From Dasypus novemcinctus (lineage: Eukaryota > Chordata > Mammalia > Cingulata > Dasypodidae): 64,000 nt of DNA. The notes beneath the pieces were generated by a model that saw nothing but the letters and a program-made list of their open reading frames with translations, ran no database searches and had not been told where the DNA came from. Position numbers and translations under genes: made by a program. Of this stretch, positions 1 to 11,910 are shown in pieces; the stretch's first letter is position 1; each line of letters starts with the position of its first letter. The DNA is taken from positions 16,252,029 to 16,316,028 of the forward strand of contig NC_080702.1 in NCBI RefSeq assembly GCF_030445035.2, given 5' to 3'.

Positions 1-281
1 ATGGCATCTTTATTCCTCTGTTTTCTTCTCCTGTGGTTTACTTCCTGGGGTTCCAGCATCAATAAACTCCCCAACTAACTCCTCTGCTGTGTTGTTTCCT
101 TGGTGGTTGGGACGCAATGTACTACTGATATGGCCAATCAAAGCCTTAATCATTATTTAGTCAAGTACAACTTAAACCACTGAATTTAATATAATCTGCT
201 ATGCCCAGAGAAACAGTCCAGTTTACAAACACAATCCAACATCTACTTTTGGAATTCATAAACAATGCCAACCTGCTTACA
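1..281 (-). mobile_element. ERVL-like LTR, partial (cut by window edge)
   Basis: This is the 5' part, read on the minus strand, of the same LTR family seen complete at 1,386-2,028 and 61,444-62,092. It shares the stretch with ggaattcataaac and ends in ...tgcttaca, that is TG... on the minus strand. The next five bases, GTTAC at 282-286, are the TSD also seen on both sides of the 1,386-2,028 copy. The LTR-L1 junction is identical in both places, so the two are duplicates of one insertion and not two insertions. Confidence 0.75.
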
Positions 282-286
282 GTTAC

Positions 287-508
287 CAAATATTTTCTCC
301 CATTGAGTAGACTGTATTTTCACTTTCTTGAAAAACTCCCTTGAAGCATAAAACTTTTTAATTTTGAGGAGGTCCCATTTACCTGTTTTCTCTTTCATTG
401 TTCATGTTTTGGGTGTAAAGCATATGAAACCATTTCCTACTAAAATATTGTGTAGATACTTCTCTATATTGTCTTCTAGGAGGTTGACCGTCTTTGTTCT
501 TCTGTTTA
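287..508 (-). mobile_element. L1 ORF2 fragment (copy 1 of a tandem duplication)
   Basis: This minus-strand L1 ORF2 remnant aligns base for base, with scattered substitutions, with 2,034-2,257. The identity begins in the LTR to its left and ends exactly where the poly-T of a SINE starts. No intact reading frame remains. Confidence 0.75.
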
Positions 509-510
509 GA

Positions 511-672
511 TTTTTTTTTTTTAAGATTTATTTATTTATTTAATTTCCCCCCCTCCCCTGGTTGTCTGTTCTTGGTGTCTATTTGCTGCGTCTTGTTTCT
601 TTGTCTGCTTTTGTTTGTTTGTCCGCTTCTGTTGTCGTCAGCGGCATGGGAAGTGTGGGCGGCGCCATTCCT
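511..672 (-). mobile_element. DAS-type SINE, internally deleted and head-truncated
   Basis: A poly-T and TTTA-rich tail at the left is followed by the body also seen at 50,153, 58,722 and 60,636 (tctgtt...ttgctgcgtc...gtccgcttctgttgt). Between gcatggga and the ggcgccattcct block it lacks the segment with the tttcttttgttgc element, and it ends before the tRNA-like head. Confidence 0.8.
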
Positions 673-3300
673 CACAAGTAGTGAGATTGAATTAGTCATA
701 AAAACCTATAAGTCGTATCAAAGAAGTCATGTAATATTTGTCCCTCAGTGATTGCATTACTTCACTCAATATAAGGTCTTTAAGATTCATTCATGGTATC
801 CCATGCATTAATATTGCATTCCTTCTAACAGCTGAGGAATATTCCATTGTATGTATACACCAGAGCTTACTTATCCATTCATCTCTGATGGACATTTAAG
901 TTACTTGCAACTTTTGGCAATAGTGAATAATGCCACAGGGAACATTGGTGTGCACTTATCTGTTCGTGTTCCTGCTTTCAACTCTTCTGGGTATATACCC
1001 AGTAGTGAGATTGCTGGATCATATGGCACTTCTATAGTAAGCTTCCTAAGGAACAGCCTTACTGCCCTCCACAACTGCTGCATGATACTACTTTCCCACC
1101 AACAGTGGGTGAGTGTTCCCTTTCCTCCACATCCTCTCCAACACTTGTACTCTTCTGTTTTTTTAATAGTTGCCAGTCTATCTCATTGCAGTTTTGATTT
1201 GCATTTCCCTAATGCTAGTAATGTTGAACATTTTTTCATGTGCTTTTTAGCCACTTATATTTCTTCTTTGGAGAAGTGCCTATTCAAATCTTTTTCCCAT
1301 TTTTTTAAATGGGTTGTCTTTTTATTTTTGAGATGTAACATTTCTTTATATATGCTAAATGTTAGGTCCTTATCAGAAAGGTTACGCTATTAAGTCAGCC
1401 AAAGAGGTGCTGATGTAAAATACCAGAAATCTGTTGATTTTTATAAAGGTTATTTATTTGGGGAAGAAGATTACAGTTACCAGGCCATAAAGTATAAATT
1501 ACTTCCCTCACCAAAGTCTGTTGCCATACATTGGAACAAGATGGTTGCTGATGTCTGCAAGGATCCAGCCTTCCTCTTCCTCTTAAGGGTCTGTGGTACC
1601 AGCTTCTTCCAACATCAGTTGTAGGCTGGGGTAATTCTCCTCTCTCCTGAGGTTGTTTCTCTCCAGGCTCAGCTGCTCTGTTCTCTCTACAAGATCAGTG
1701 ATAGACCATCAGGCTCTCTCTCTTCCTGAGGCCTCTGCCATGTGTATGGAGGCATCTGTATTCCTCTGTGTTCTTCTCCTGTGTGTTTACTTCCTGGGGT
1801 TCCAGCTCAATAAACTCCCCAACTAACTCCTCTGCTGTGTTGTTTCCTTGGTGGGTAGACTCAATGCCCTACTGACATGGCCAATCAAAGCCTTAATCAT
1901 TATTTAATCAAGTACAACTTAAACCTCTGAACTTAATACAGTCTACTATGCCCAGAGGAACAGTCCAGTTTACAAACACAATCCAACATCTACTTTTGGA
2001 ATTCATAAACAATGCCAAACTGCTTACAGTTACCAAATATTTTCTTCCATTGAGGAGACTGCATTTTCACTTTCTTGAAAAAACTCCCTTGAAGCATAAA
2101 ACTTTAATTTTGAGGAGGTCCCATTTATCTGTTTTGTCTTTCATTCTTCTTACTTTGGGTGTAAAGCATATGAAACTATTTACTACTAAAATATCTTGTA
2201 GATACTTCTCTACATTGTCTTCTAGGAGGTTGATGGTCTTGGTTCTTCTTTTTAGATCTTTGATCCATCTTCAGTTAATTTTGGTTTAGGGTGTGAGATG
2301 GTGATCCTCTCTCATTTTTTTGGATATAGATATCCAGTTCCTGAAGCACCATTTGTTGATGAGGCCATTCTCTCCCAGTTGAGTGGGCTTGGTGGCCTTG
2401 TCAAATATCAGTTAGCCATATATGTGAGTGTCTATATCAGAACTCTCACTTCTGTTCCATTAGTCAGTATGTCTATCCTTGTGCCAATACCATGCAGTTT
2501 TGACCACAATAGCTTTGTAGTATGTTTTAAAGACATGTAGTATAATTCTCCAATTTCATTTTAATTTATCAATATGTCTTTGGCCATTAGGAGCCATTCC
2601 CTTCCAAATAAATTTCACTGTTAGCTTTTCCAATTCAGTAAACAATGGTGGTGTAATTTTTATTGGGATCGTGTTAAATCTTAAATCAGTTTGGGTAGGA
2701 CAGACATCTTAATGATGTTGTCTTTGAACCCATGAACATGTATTATCCTTCCAATTATTTAGGTCTTCTTTGATTTCTTTAGCAATGCTATGTAGTTTTC
2801 TGTGTGTAAGTTCTTTGTATCTTTAAGTTTATTCCTATAGATTTGATTCTTTTAGTTGCCATTGTAAATGGATTTTTTCTTGCTTTCCTCTCAGATCACT
2901 CATTATTGTTTTATAGAAAGTCTACTCATAGTTGCATTTGATCCTATGTCCTGCGACTTTCTGAACTCAATTATTGGTTCTAGAAGCTTTGTTGTAGATT
3001 TCTCAGGGCTTTCTATGTATAAGATCATGTCATTTGTGAATAGTGCATTTTTTTCTTCCTTTCCAACTTGTATGCCTTTCATATCTTTTTTTTGCCTAAG
3101 TGCTCAAGCAAGTACTTCTAACTCAACAATAAATAAAAGCTGTAACAGTGGGCATCCTTGTCTTGTTCCAAATCTTAGGGGGAAAGCCTTTATCATTTCA
3201 CTATTGAATATGGTGTTAGCTATGGGTTTTACATATATTTCATTTATCATGTTGAGGAAGTTTCTTTCTATTCCTATATTTGAAATATTTTTATCAAGGA
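673..3300 (-). mobile_element. L1, 5'-truncated, ORF2 and start of 3' UTR, split by an LTR
   Basis: On the minus strand this runs from the RT domain (right) to the ORF2 C-terminus and beginning of the 3' UTR (left). It is colinear with the better preserved copy at 32,630-40,744. An ERVL-like LTR (1,386-2,028) interrupts it. The RT active-site box near 3,030 reads F-T-N-D instead of F-A-D-D, and frames are broken in many places. At about 3,300 the sequence jumps into another L1 3' end on the opposite strand, so the 5' part is missing. Confidence 0.85.
1386..2028 (-). mobile_element. ERVL-like solo LTR
   Basis: This 643-bp LTR is flanked by perfect 5-bp TSDs, GTTAC at 1,381-1,385 and 2,029-2,033. 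On the minus strand it begins TGTAAGCAG and has an AATAAA-type signal (ccaaataaataacc) shortly before its right end. Similar LTRs lie at 51,360-51,896 and 61,444-62,092. It has no internal retroviral sequence. The ERVL assignment rests on length, 5-bp TSD and general look; a MaLR or other class III relative is possible. Confidence 0.8.
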
Positions 3301-3301
3301 A

Positions 3302-3490
3302 GGGGAAGGGAGGAATGGAGTGTGACTAATAGATAGGGAATTTCTTTTTGGGTGATGAAAATGTTATAGGATGATGATGAAGAAGTCTGTTAATATATGA
3401 AAAAGCACTGAATTTTATACTTTGAAGGGGTAAATTTTATGATAAGCAAACTATATCTCAAAAAAGCTGTTATTTTTTAAAAAGTTAATA
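3302..3490 (+). mobile_element. Old L1 3' end
   Basis: It has the typical mammalian L1M-type 3' end: a ggaatgg...gtgac...ttctttttgggtgatgaaaatg block, then actgaattttatactttgaa, then an atatctcaaaaaagctgtta end. It is heavily mutated, with no TSD read. Positions 3,491-3,710 beyond it hold nothing I can assign. Confidence 0.75.
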
Positions 3491-3720
3491 GAGACACCCT
3501 ATATAAAACTAGAAGAAAGGGTAACTATTTAGGTATTATAGCTGGAATAATCTGGTTTTTAGTACTGAGGGTGCTTACCTGTCCTGATACCTGCACTTGC
3601 ATCTCAAGGGTTGGAGGATTCCTAATGACTCCAGGATCTTAAGAAGGAATTTGTCTTGGCCCCTTGACTTTAATACACAACCCACCACATCTGATGATTG
3701 ATTCCAGCCCAGACCTTTAT

Positions 3721-4920
3721 TTATTTATTTTTTTAAAATATTTATTTATTATTATTATTTTTCAATTACATTTAAAAAAATATATGAGGTCCCATTCAAC
3801 CCCACCGCCCCCGCCCCCCACTCCCCCCACAGCAACACTCTCTCCCATCATCGTGATACATCCATTGCACCTGGTAAGTTCATCTCTGAGCATCACTGCA
3901 CCCCATAGTCAATGGTCCACATCATAGCCCAGACTCTCTCACGTTCCATCCAGTGGGCCCTGGGGGGATCTATAGTGTCCCGTAATTGTCCGTGAAGCAC
4001 TATCCAGGACAACTCCACGTCCCGAAAACGCCTCCAGATCTCATCTCTTCCTCCCGTTCCCCACACCCAGCAGCCCCCATGGCTACCGTTCCCACACCCA
4101 TTTCACATTTCCTCTGTGGACATTGGATTGGTTGTGTCCATTGCACACCTATGTCAAGTGAGGGCTTAGATTCCACATGGGTACTGGATGCACTCTTCCC
4201 GCTTCTAGTTGTAGACACTCTAGGCTCCATGTTGTGGTGGTTGACCTTCTTCAACTCCATGTTAGCTGAGTGGAGTAAGTCCAATAAGTCAAAGTGTAGG
4301 AGCTGAAGTCTGTTGAGGCTCTGGGCCTGGGTGTCATATTATCAGTCCAGAGATTCAAATCCCCTACATATATCTTAAACTCAGCACCAACTACAATTCC
4401 AATAAAGTAGCATGCAAGTCTTGTGAAAAGAGATCCCCTCTGAGTCCATTTCCATCATGCAGAAACACCAGCTCCAAAGAAGGGCCATCTGTCATGGCAG
4501 TGAACCCCTTCTGCCATGACCATAGAACCCGTGGGTCTCTTTATCCCTCAAAAGAACCAATACCTGGGGTTGTATCTACCTTATCTGTCTCTTAGACTCT
4601 GTTCAGTTGTACATAGGGCTATTCCTTCTGACAACCTCCAGACTCTTTTTTAGAGACTCACAGCCTTATAATCTCATTTCTCCTTTCCATTTCCCCCTTA
4701 CATTAGGTCAAACCGCTTCCCGAAGTCATGTTATTATATGTAGACAGGTATATTCTGCTGTTCCGCATTGAATCTTTAATTCAAGGTCATTTTCTAGTTG
4801 CTTCTTCAGCTGGTATGTGGTAGTGATCCCTCGGTGCCAGGGAGGCTCATCCCCGGGTGTCGTGTCCCATGCTGGGGGGAATGCATCACATCTACACGCT
4901 GAGTTTGGCTGTGAGAGTGA
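3721..4920 (-). mobile_element. L1 3' UTR, 5'-truncated insertion with TSD
   Basis: This 1.2-kb copy of the end of the long L1 3' UTR seen at 23,840-25,090 is inverted, with the A-tail as T-rich sequence at 3,721-3,780. It is flanked by a 10-bp TSD, AGACCTTTAT, at 3,711-3,720 and 4,921-4,930. That proves a separate target-primed, 5'-truncated insertion. It contains the CCC/GGG-rich terminal segment and the catcccatgctgggg-type block shared by all copies. No coding sequence is included. Confidence 0.9.
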
Positions 4921-4930
4921 AGACCTTTAT

Positions 4931-5511
4931 TATGAACACACATCACCATGACTTTCAAATTCTCAAAGCATTAAGTGCCCTTTGTGCTTCTACCCATGAC
5001 ACAGAGCCAGGCCCTGAGACCTGCAGAGGATACTGGTGAGCCACCCTGTCAAGAGCAGTGCTTCATGCCAAGATAAAACACAGGTGTGGCAAACCTACAT
5101 AAGGGAGATATATAACCAGATGAATACATGCACAATTAAGATTAAATATTCATGATGTATGCAAGAAAAGAGTAAACATATTACATTCAGAGGGCAGGAC
5201 AGGAAAGCTTGTGGGAATGTCATGGCTGTGTGAGAATCAGTTTCATAGACAGGAAATCTGCTCCTCTCTAATCCTCTGGAAGAACAAAAGGAAGGCAAGC
5301 ACAAGTCCAAGCATGAGGGATATAACTGTTAGTTTGGATCAGTTGAAGGAACCCTTCATTCAAAGGCTTCATGAAGGCTTAGAGAGGGCAAAGAAGTGAG
5401 GTACAGTCCTGAAAGGGCGGGAGGAAAACACACACTGGGGGGGTGGCAAGGGACTGCACACAAATGGGGCCAGGAGAAAAGCAGCTTTATGGGAAGGAGG
5501 GGAGGGACCAT
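4931..5511. other. Unassigned non-repetitive interval
   Basis: There is no recognisable repeat and no convincing exon. Short open frames at 5,095-5,399 on both strands have no splice or codon support. Confidence 0.5.
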
Positions 5512-5870
5512 ATTCTGCTAAGTACTTTCCTATTCAATCTCATTTAAAATGCACAGCCTCCATATGAGGGAAATTATATTATTTTCTTAATTTATGGATA
5601 AGCAAACAAAATCCCAAAGTACAGAGGTTCTGTGTATGGCCATGAAAAAGTCTTGGGATGGATGGTGGTGACTGTAAGACTCTAATTACTACCACTGAAG
5701 AGTATGCCTAAAATGGTTAAAATAGATAAATTTTTGTTTTATCTATGTTACCATAATTAAAAAAAAAAAAAAAGCCCAGCAAGGCTGAATAACTTGTCTA
5801 AGATTGCACAGCTAAGAAAATCACACTCTTTCCCAGACCTAAATAATTCCATTGTTCTAACCCTTACTCA
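5512..5870 (-). mobile_element. MIR, interrupted by a short L1 3' end
   Basis: The left part (5,512-5,640) has the MIR core order: ctcattta, cctccatatgaggg, a weak copy of the gaggaaactgaggc block, then acagaggtt. The right part (5,790-5,870) resumes with ataacttgtctaagattgcacagctaag. Between them, 5,641-5,775 is an L1 3' terminal fragment in plus orientation ending in a 15-base A-run. The order of events is therefore MIR first, L1 piece second. Confidence 0.7.
5641..5789 (+). mobile_element. L1 3' terminal fragment with poly-A inside a MIR
   Basis: The gatggatggtggtgactgt block and the trailing poly-A (5,759-5,773) are typical of 3' ends of old mammalian L1s. The two halves of the MIR resume on either side. 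Confidence 0.65.
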
Positions 5871-6389
5871 ATAATAGCCCCTCTCAGAAAACAAAGTCAC
5901 AAGGTCCTAGAAAGCACCAATGCTCAACACCTACCACAGCCCTAAAATAAAGTGGATGGTTCAACACATCTTTGATTGCTCTCAGGTGGCAGGGAAATAT
6001 GAACAACCTCTGAACAATCCCTTAAATAGTTAAGGCAACAGGTGACAGGTTGTAGGTGGGAGGAATAAGGCAGCCAAGGATGAAACTTGTATTTCTACCT
6101 GCAGGCCCCTTGCACAACTCACTGCCCATCAGGCCATAAAAGAGAACAATTACTTACAGAACACCAGTGGCTCACTTGGCACCTTCCAAGAAGATCCTGT
6201 GGAGGGGCAGACAAGTCTTCATTAGTCCTCCAAAGGAACTAATCCCTTTTAATTAGGTTTCTTATTTGGAAAAACATTCCAAATGAGGTGAGAGGTCAAG
6301 GTTTCATGAATTGATTTCTTCTTCTGTTGGCCAATCCATAATAACAGTCAACTATACCAGTTTCCTTCTCATGAACAGAGAAGCACAAC
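5871..6389. other. Unassigned interval
   Basis: No repeat or exon is recognised here. Confidence 0.5.
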
Positions 6390-6545
6390 ATTGTCAGAGC
6401 CAGCAGGGACCTTGGAGATAAACTTACCACTTCACTGTCAAAGAGGAGACTCTGGGGCAGAGGGCCTGGTGCAGGGTTACACAGCCAATGTGTGAGACTG
6501 AAGAAGACTGTCTCTCCAGGCCTAGCCCCTGCTAGTGTACTATTC
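6390..6545 (-). mobile_element. Probable MIR-type relic
   Basis: The arrangement gaggagactctggggcagag ... cagggttacacagccaatgtg resembles the MIR core on the minus strand. It is diverged and carries no TSD. Confidence 0.4.
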
Positions 6546-7660
6546 TGAGCCCATCCTTTAAAGCTCTAAATGGGGCTATTAATATGGCTTGTGCCTGGAC
6601 CCTTTTAAAAAACCCCAGTTTTTACCAGTTCAGGAACTGGATCTGTATGATTTGGTTAAAAAGTCCAAACCTTCACAAAAAGGAAACCAACCTAACGGAA
6701 ATGCAGTTTCAGCTTTCTCCTCCAGATTCTGCTTTTCTCTGACTTCATAAACTATGTGATTTACCCACATTTCTTTTCAACCTTATGACAAGCTCATCAG
6801 GAAGCAAGGACAAGCTATGCTCAGCAAGAGCATCAAGCTGCCATCCATGCCTCCCTTACCTGGAGTCAGGCTATGTCAGAGCCAGCAAGCACCGTGTGGA
6901 TTGGTGGGTGCTGGTGACTTAGGACTCTGCAGAGCCTACACTGGTCAGAGGGCCAAAGACACCCACCTGCACACAGTGTGTGGGCATGGGGAGGAAGCTG
7001 CAGCCATGTGTGGATTCAGCTCTAAATGACTGAAACAGTCCCAACCATGAAAATTAGCATGGATGTACAAGTGCTTAAAGGCCTCTGTGGATCCATGCTT
7101 CTGAAACTCTCCATAGTCAACTATAAAAGGGAGAAGTTGGGGTAAGACACAAGGCTAATGCAAGCCCAAAGGGCACATGTGTTGAACTAAGAAAAGGCAT
7201 CCCTCCTTCTGGGCAACCACAGGCCCACACCAGGGAAACAGCTTTTCCAACTGAGGGACATCTGGATTTCTGCCCCTATTCATCCCCTTGATCATATGCC
7301 CTTGTGCAACAAACAACTAGCACAACTTCAACAGGGTAGCCCTGCTAAGAGAAAGGAGGAGAAAAACAAAAGTTCTTAGCATGGTATTTCTTAAAACTCA
7401 GGCTGCAACTCATCAGGGGGCCATGAAATTATTTGAGAGGGTTGAGAGTGCTTTTATTAGGAAGTATAAGAAATCTAAAGTGTCTCATACTTAATTTTTA
7501 TATGCATATATACATACACATTTGTATGCGTGTGTACTGGGTTGAGATGTAAAATACATTTCCTAGTATTTGAAAGTCACTGACTTAACAAGGCCTACGA
7601 CGCAATGTGAAGCTAATTTGGAGGCTTGCTTTTGGCTTTATTCTGCACTGCTCTGTGAGG
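6546..7660. other. Unassigned interval
   Basis: No recognised gene or repeat. A 70-codon open frame at 6,817-7,029 has no splice context or recognisable domain and is not called. Confidence 0.5.
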
Positions 7661-7850
7661 GGCACTAAGGTATAAGAGAACTAGCATACATTTTGGAATC
7701 ACATAGCTTCAAGTTCATATGCAGTTTAAATACCACGAAGTTTGGACCTTAGGCAAGCCTTTTATGTTTTCTGATCCTCAGGTTCCTGATCTGTAGATAG
7801 GTCTGATAATATCTGTTTGAGAGGGTTGATGCAGTAAGTGCCTAATTTTC
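7661..7850 (+). mobile_element. MIR
   Basis: It carries the order typical of MIR: ggaatcacatagcttcaagttcat, then accttaggcaag, then ctgatcctcaggttcctgatctgtag, then gagagggttgatgcagtaagtg. It is diverged from any consensus, as expected for MIR. Confidence 0.75.
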
Positions 7851-8294
7851 AGATCCCTCTCTCCTTTTGACTCTGGAGAGAGGCTGATCCCAAGCAGATA
7901 CCAGCCATCCAAGGTGCATATTTAGCTGTCAAGAGGGTTTTCAGTGCCAGAAGCCATAAATGCTAAGGAGAGCCAGTGTCCTGTAGTAAACGTTAAATGA
8001 CTTTCTCCCATATGAGTAGTTCTATCTTTGTGGAAGAGTACTTCCTACAGCATGCTTGAGCTAAAACTATAGCTTGGCCAGCTAATTAAATAATTTAAGC
8101 AACAATGCTACATGTAAGCTGGTTTTGAAAAAGAGAAATTTGGTAATATGGACACAGTTAGAATTTGGTCTTTTGTTTAAGGTAAATGTATTAAATTGCT
8201 ACTTTGATATTGTTAGGGCACTCTGCAAATTATGTATTAGGCCTTCCAAGGACAAAAATGGAAAGCTAAAATCAATCTTTTACGTCATGTAGGT

Positions 8295-8400
8295 CAAGCC
8301 TATCATTTGCCAGATGAGGAAATAGGGGCCTTGGGAGTTGCAGACTGACCCAAGGTCAAGTGGCCAGAGAATGCATGGACTGGGAGTCTTGTCTACTAAT
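8295..8400 (-). mobile_element. MIR fragment
   Basis: The ccagatgaggaaataggggc and acccaaggtcaagtggcc blocks match the central MIR region on the minus strand. Confidence 0.65.
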
Positions 8401-8579
8401 TCCTCATCACAAGGCAACCTTTTCTAGAATAATCCACCCACTGAAAAAGAACTGAAAAACTTCTAGACTTTATTTAGGTGTGTTAATATGAGGAGAACTA
8501 AAGTTATTGATTCTCAGCATCTATTTGTAGGAGATCTTTGCTTTAGTCATCACAGAAAACTTTAAAAATGACACCAAGT

Positions 8580-9290
8580 ATACACAGGAAACTGGCAATC
8601 CATGAAAGAAAATTTTAATTCTCAATAAACATATTTTTCAAAATTCAACTTTCCAACTAATCAACAAAATGCAAACTAAAGCAATGAAATGCCATGTTTC
8701 ACCTATGACATTGGCAAAGATTGAAAATCATTATTGTCAATGGTATCAAGTTTGTAGAAATGTGGCAGAAAGTTTGCAAAGCTCATAAACTTTAATCCAT
8801 AATTCCTATTTCTAAAAAATCAGAAGATTCATGTAAGATTACTTCTTATAACATATTTTCAACAATAGAACATTGGAGTGAAAATGGCTTTATGTATTAT
8901 AATACTAGACAGTAAATAACATCTTAGGAAAACATTAATGATGTGGAAAAATGCTTACGTCAAAGTAAAAAAAAAACAAAAGAGTAAAATTGTGTATTCC
9001 CTATATGTCAAGGCACCAGTTATATTACACATATCCAATATAACCTCAATTTATTTAAATATGTGTGTTTATGTGTGTGGGTGTATGTGAGAGAGAGAGT
9101 GAGAGAGAGAGAAAGTTGGTAAGAATATATGCAGAAATGTGCATGTTCACCTTGGGACAGTGCAATGGAGGGATTATAGACCATTTTAATTTCCTTTTTT
9201 ATGTATTTGTGTTTTTTATGATCCTATAAGATGAACATATATTACTTTCAGTATGCAGTAACAATATTATTTAAAAGGTGTATCTAAAAT
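8580..9290 (+). mobile_element. Ancient L1 (ORF2 C-terminus and 3' UTR remnant)
   Basis: The run caaaatgcaaactaaagcaatgaaatgcca ... cacctatgacattggcaaagattgaaaa corresponds to the late ORF2 region of old L1. It is followed by degenerate 3' UTR sequence. An imperfect TG-rich and GA-rich simple repeat lies at 9,063-9,115. No frame survives. Confidence 0.6.
9063..9115. repeat. Simple repeat, (TG)n then (GA)n
   Basis: Imperfect tgtgtgtttatgtgtgtggg is followed by gagagagagagtgagagagagag. Confidence 0.85.
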
Positions 9291-9778
9291 CTAAAGTGGC
9301 CTTTATCAAACTTCCTCATAGAATTGCCTTGGACTTGATTGGACTAAAAAAATTGCTGTTGGTAGGACTTTTGTTGTTGAAGAACATTCCTATGACTGTC
9401 TGCATATATTAAGCATTATGAGAGAAAACAATTAAGATTCCCTGGTTATATGCATTATCTTTTTCCAAATACTGAAATAGACTTCTGGCAATATGATGAT
9501 TTAAGCATATTCAGAGAATATTGTACACCAAATTGCCAGACATTATATTTTAAATCCCCAACTATGTTAGAGAAGATAAGGATTTCTTAGAACCCAGAAC
9601 ATCAAGGAAGCTGCAATCCAGAGGGGTCTGCATTGCTTTGCCGTTCCTCAGTAACCGAGACACGAGGTGTTTAGAAGCTACAGACTTGAGGCCTGAACAG
9701 GGGAGTCAGTTCAGAGACTCCTGTCCTCACAGGAAGATGAAAACCCTGAAAGGCTGACACTGTGAGTGGGGTGATAAG

Positions 9779-9875
9779 GAAAACATTCTGCCTAGCAAAG
9801 GGAGACAGAGGGATGGGAGGGAGGAAAGAAGAGAGGGGAGAAGGAAGGAAGGGAGGGAGGGAGGGAAGGCGGGAT
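9779..9875. repeat. Purine-rich (GGGA/GGAA)n tract
   Basis: About 95 bp of nearly pure G/A on the plus strand, with four GGGAG units in a row near 9,850. Pro/Ser/Leu-rich open frames on the minus strand are translations of this tract. Confidence 0.85.
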
Positions 9876-10544
9876 GTAGGAGTCTCCCACAAGAATTCCT
9901 AACCACCTTCATTCCCACCATCATTTAGGGTAGAATGGCTCTGGGCTGGTAGTACCCCAGGCGCCTGATAAGCAGACACAATCTTCTCTGGAGGAATGTA
10001 CTTTTAACCCAGGCCTTAATGAAATCCCACAAGCAAAGTTCCAGGGAACATGAATTCAAAAGTTTTAATAAAAAATCACTAAATATACAAGGAAACAAAT
10101 TCATATGACTGACAATCAATAAATGGTACAACCAGAGTTGTAACGATATTAATAATTGAATGACCAGATATGAAGTACAAAATATATTTAACGTATTTAA
10201 AGGAATTAAAAAAGAAGTAAAAGAATGAAGAAATACAGAACAATGAAAACCTTGGAATATTTGAAAAACAGTTAAAAAGAACTTTAAAAAAAATGCTGTT
10301 ACAAAACATCAAGGTAGAAATTAAAACCTAAAGTTAAAACCATAGACAATGGGGGAAAGGCGACTGAATTAAAATGATGTAAAATCCTTAGGATGTTAAA
10401 CATTTATATTAAATTAAATATAAATGTTAAATTAAAATTTTCTAGGGAAAGCATAAAAAATAGAAATAAGGAAAAACAAATTTAGGAAAAAAATTCAATC
10501 CAAAAAAGAAATTAAAAAATTTAAGAAAAAAATTGAAAATTTAT
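9876..10544. other. Unassigned AT-rich interval
   Basis: A-rich plus strand from 10,040, possibly old L1 (ORF1-like base composition), but I see no diagnostic motif. Open frames on the minus strand are Phe/Ser-rich shadows of poly-A rich DNA. Confidence 0.45.
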
Positions 10545-11225
10545 GTCCCAAACAAAAACCTGCATATGAATGTTTATAGAAGCTCTATTCATAATTGCCA
10601 AAACTTGGAATGAACCACAATGCCCTTCCGCAGGTGAATGGATAAACAGCCTCTGGCAAATCCATACAATGGAATATTGTTTAGTGATAAAAAAGAAATG
10701 TACTATCACGGCATGAAAAAACATGGAGAAAACGTACATGCATATTGGTATGTAAAAGAAAGTCTGAAAGAGAACAAACTGTATGGCTCCAACTATATCA
10801 CCCTGTGGAAAAGGTAGGACTATGGAGAGAGTAAAAAGATCAGTGGTTGCAATGGTTTCAGTGGGAGTGATGAGTATGCAGAGCACAGGGCATTTTCGGA
10901 GCAGGGAAACTGTTCTGTATGAGACCATATTGGTAGATACATGGTATTACATATTTGTCAAAACTTATAAATCTGTATAAAGAGGGAATCCTAATAAAAA
11001 CTATGGAGTTAATTACTAAAAATGTATCAATATTGATTCATTAATTATAAGAAATTTACCACACTAAGCAAGATGTTACTAATAAGGAAACTGTGTATAT
11101 GCATGTATGGGCAGGTGCGGGAATACGGGAAATCTAAATTCTATGCAATTTTTCTGTAAACCTAATACTGTTCTCTAATATAGAACACTTTGGGGTCACA
11201 AAGCAAGTCTCAATAATTTTTAAAA
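10545..11225 (+). mobile_element. L1 3' end (late ORF2 plus 3' UTR)
   Basis: It starts in the conserved ORF2 C-terminal stretch (aaaacctgcatatgaatgtttatagaagc ... cataattgccaaaacttgga ... ggtgaatggataaac ... atggaatattgtttag). It then follows the usual 3' UTR order, with aaaagatcagtggttgcaatgg near 10,835, and ends about 11,225. It is 5'-truncated with multiple frame breaks. Confidence 0.85.
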
Positions 11226-11619
11226 GCTGAAATTTTATAAAGCATCTTCTCTGACCATAGTGGAATGAAGCTGGAAATCAAGAACCAGCAGAGAATCATA
11301 AAGTCCACAAATATATGGAAGTTAACACTCAAACAATCAGTGGGTCAAAGAAGAAATTACAGGGAAAATCAGTAAATACCTTGAGACTAAAAAACACAAG
11401 AAAACATATCAAAACGTATGGGACATAGCTAAGGCATTGCTCAGAGGGAAAATTATAACCCTAAAGGGTAACATTAAAAGAGAAGAAAGCTAAAATCAAA
11501 ACTTAACAGCACACCTGGAGGAACTGGGAAAAGAAGAGCAAACTAAACCCAAACAGAAGGGTAGAAATAACAAAGATTAGACCAGAAAGAAATGAAATTG
11601 AGAATATAAAAACTAGTAG

Positions 11620-11910
11620 AGAGGGAAGTGGCTATGGCTCAATTGAATGGGCTCCCATCTACCATATGGGAGACCCTGGTTTCATGTCCCAGGGCCTCCT
11701 TGAGAAGGCAAGCTGGCCTGCACCTGTGGAGAGCTGATGGCCCATGCCCATAGAGAGCTGGCACAGCAAGATAATGCAACAAAGGGAGACAAGCAGACAA
11801 GCAAAAGAACGTGCAGTGAATGGACACAGAGAGCAGACAGCAAGCAAGCCACAAGGAGTGGGGGGATAAGTAATATATATATAACACTAAGAAAATTTAA
11901 AAACAAAAAG
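11620..11910 (+). mobile_element. DAS-type SINE with TSD
   Basis: The tRNA-like head is gaagtggctatggctcaattg ... ctaccatatgggagaccctggtttcatgtccc. The body has the cctccttgag, gagctgatg and acacagagagcagacag blocks, and the tail is AT-rich. TSD: AAAACTAGTAG at 11,609-11,619 versus AAAACTAATAG at 11,911-11,921, with one mismatch. Confidence 0.88.

Larger units (their letters stand above)
1..2257. repeat. Tandem segmental duplication, unit about 1.75 kb
   Basis: Positions 1-508 and about 1,741-2,257 carry the same LTR, the same TSD (GTTAC) and the same flanking L1 sequence at roughly 93% identity by eye. An independent LTR insertion would not reproduce the L1 junction, so the locus was duplicated after the LTR landed. 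The left copy stops at the SINE at 511-672, which therefore sits at or next to the duplication breakpoint. The full unit cannot be seen because the window starts inside it. Confidence 0.65.
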
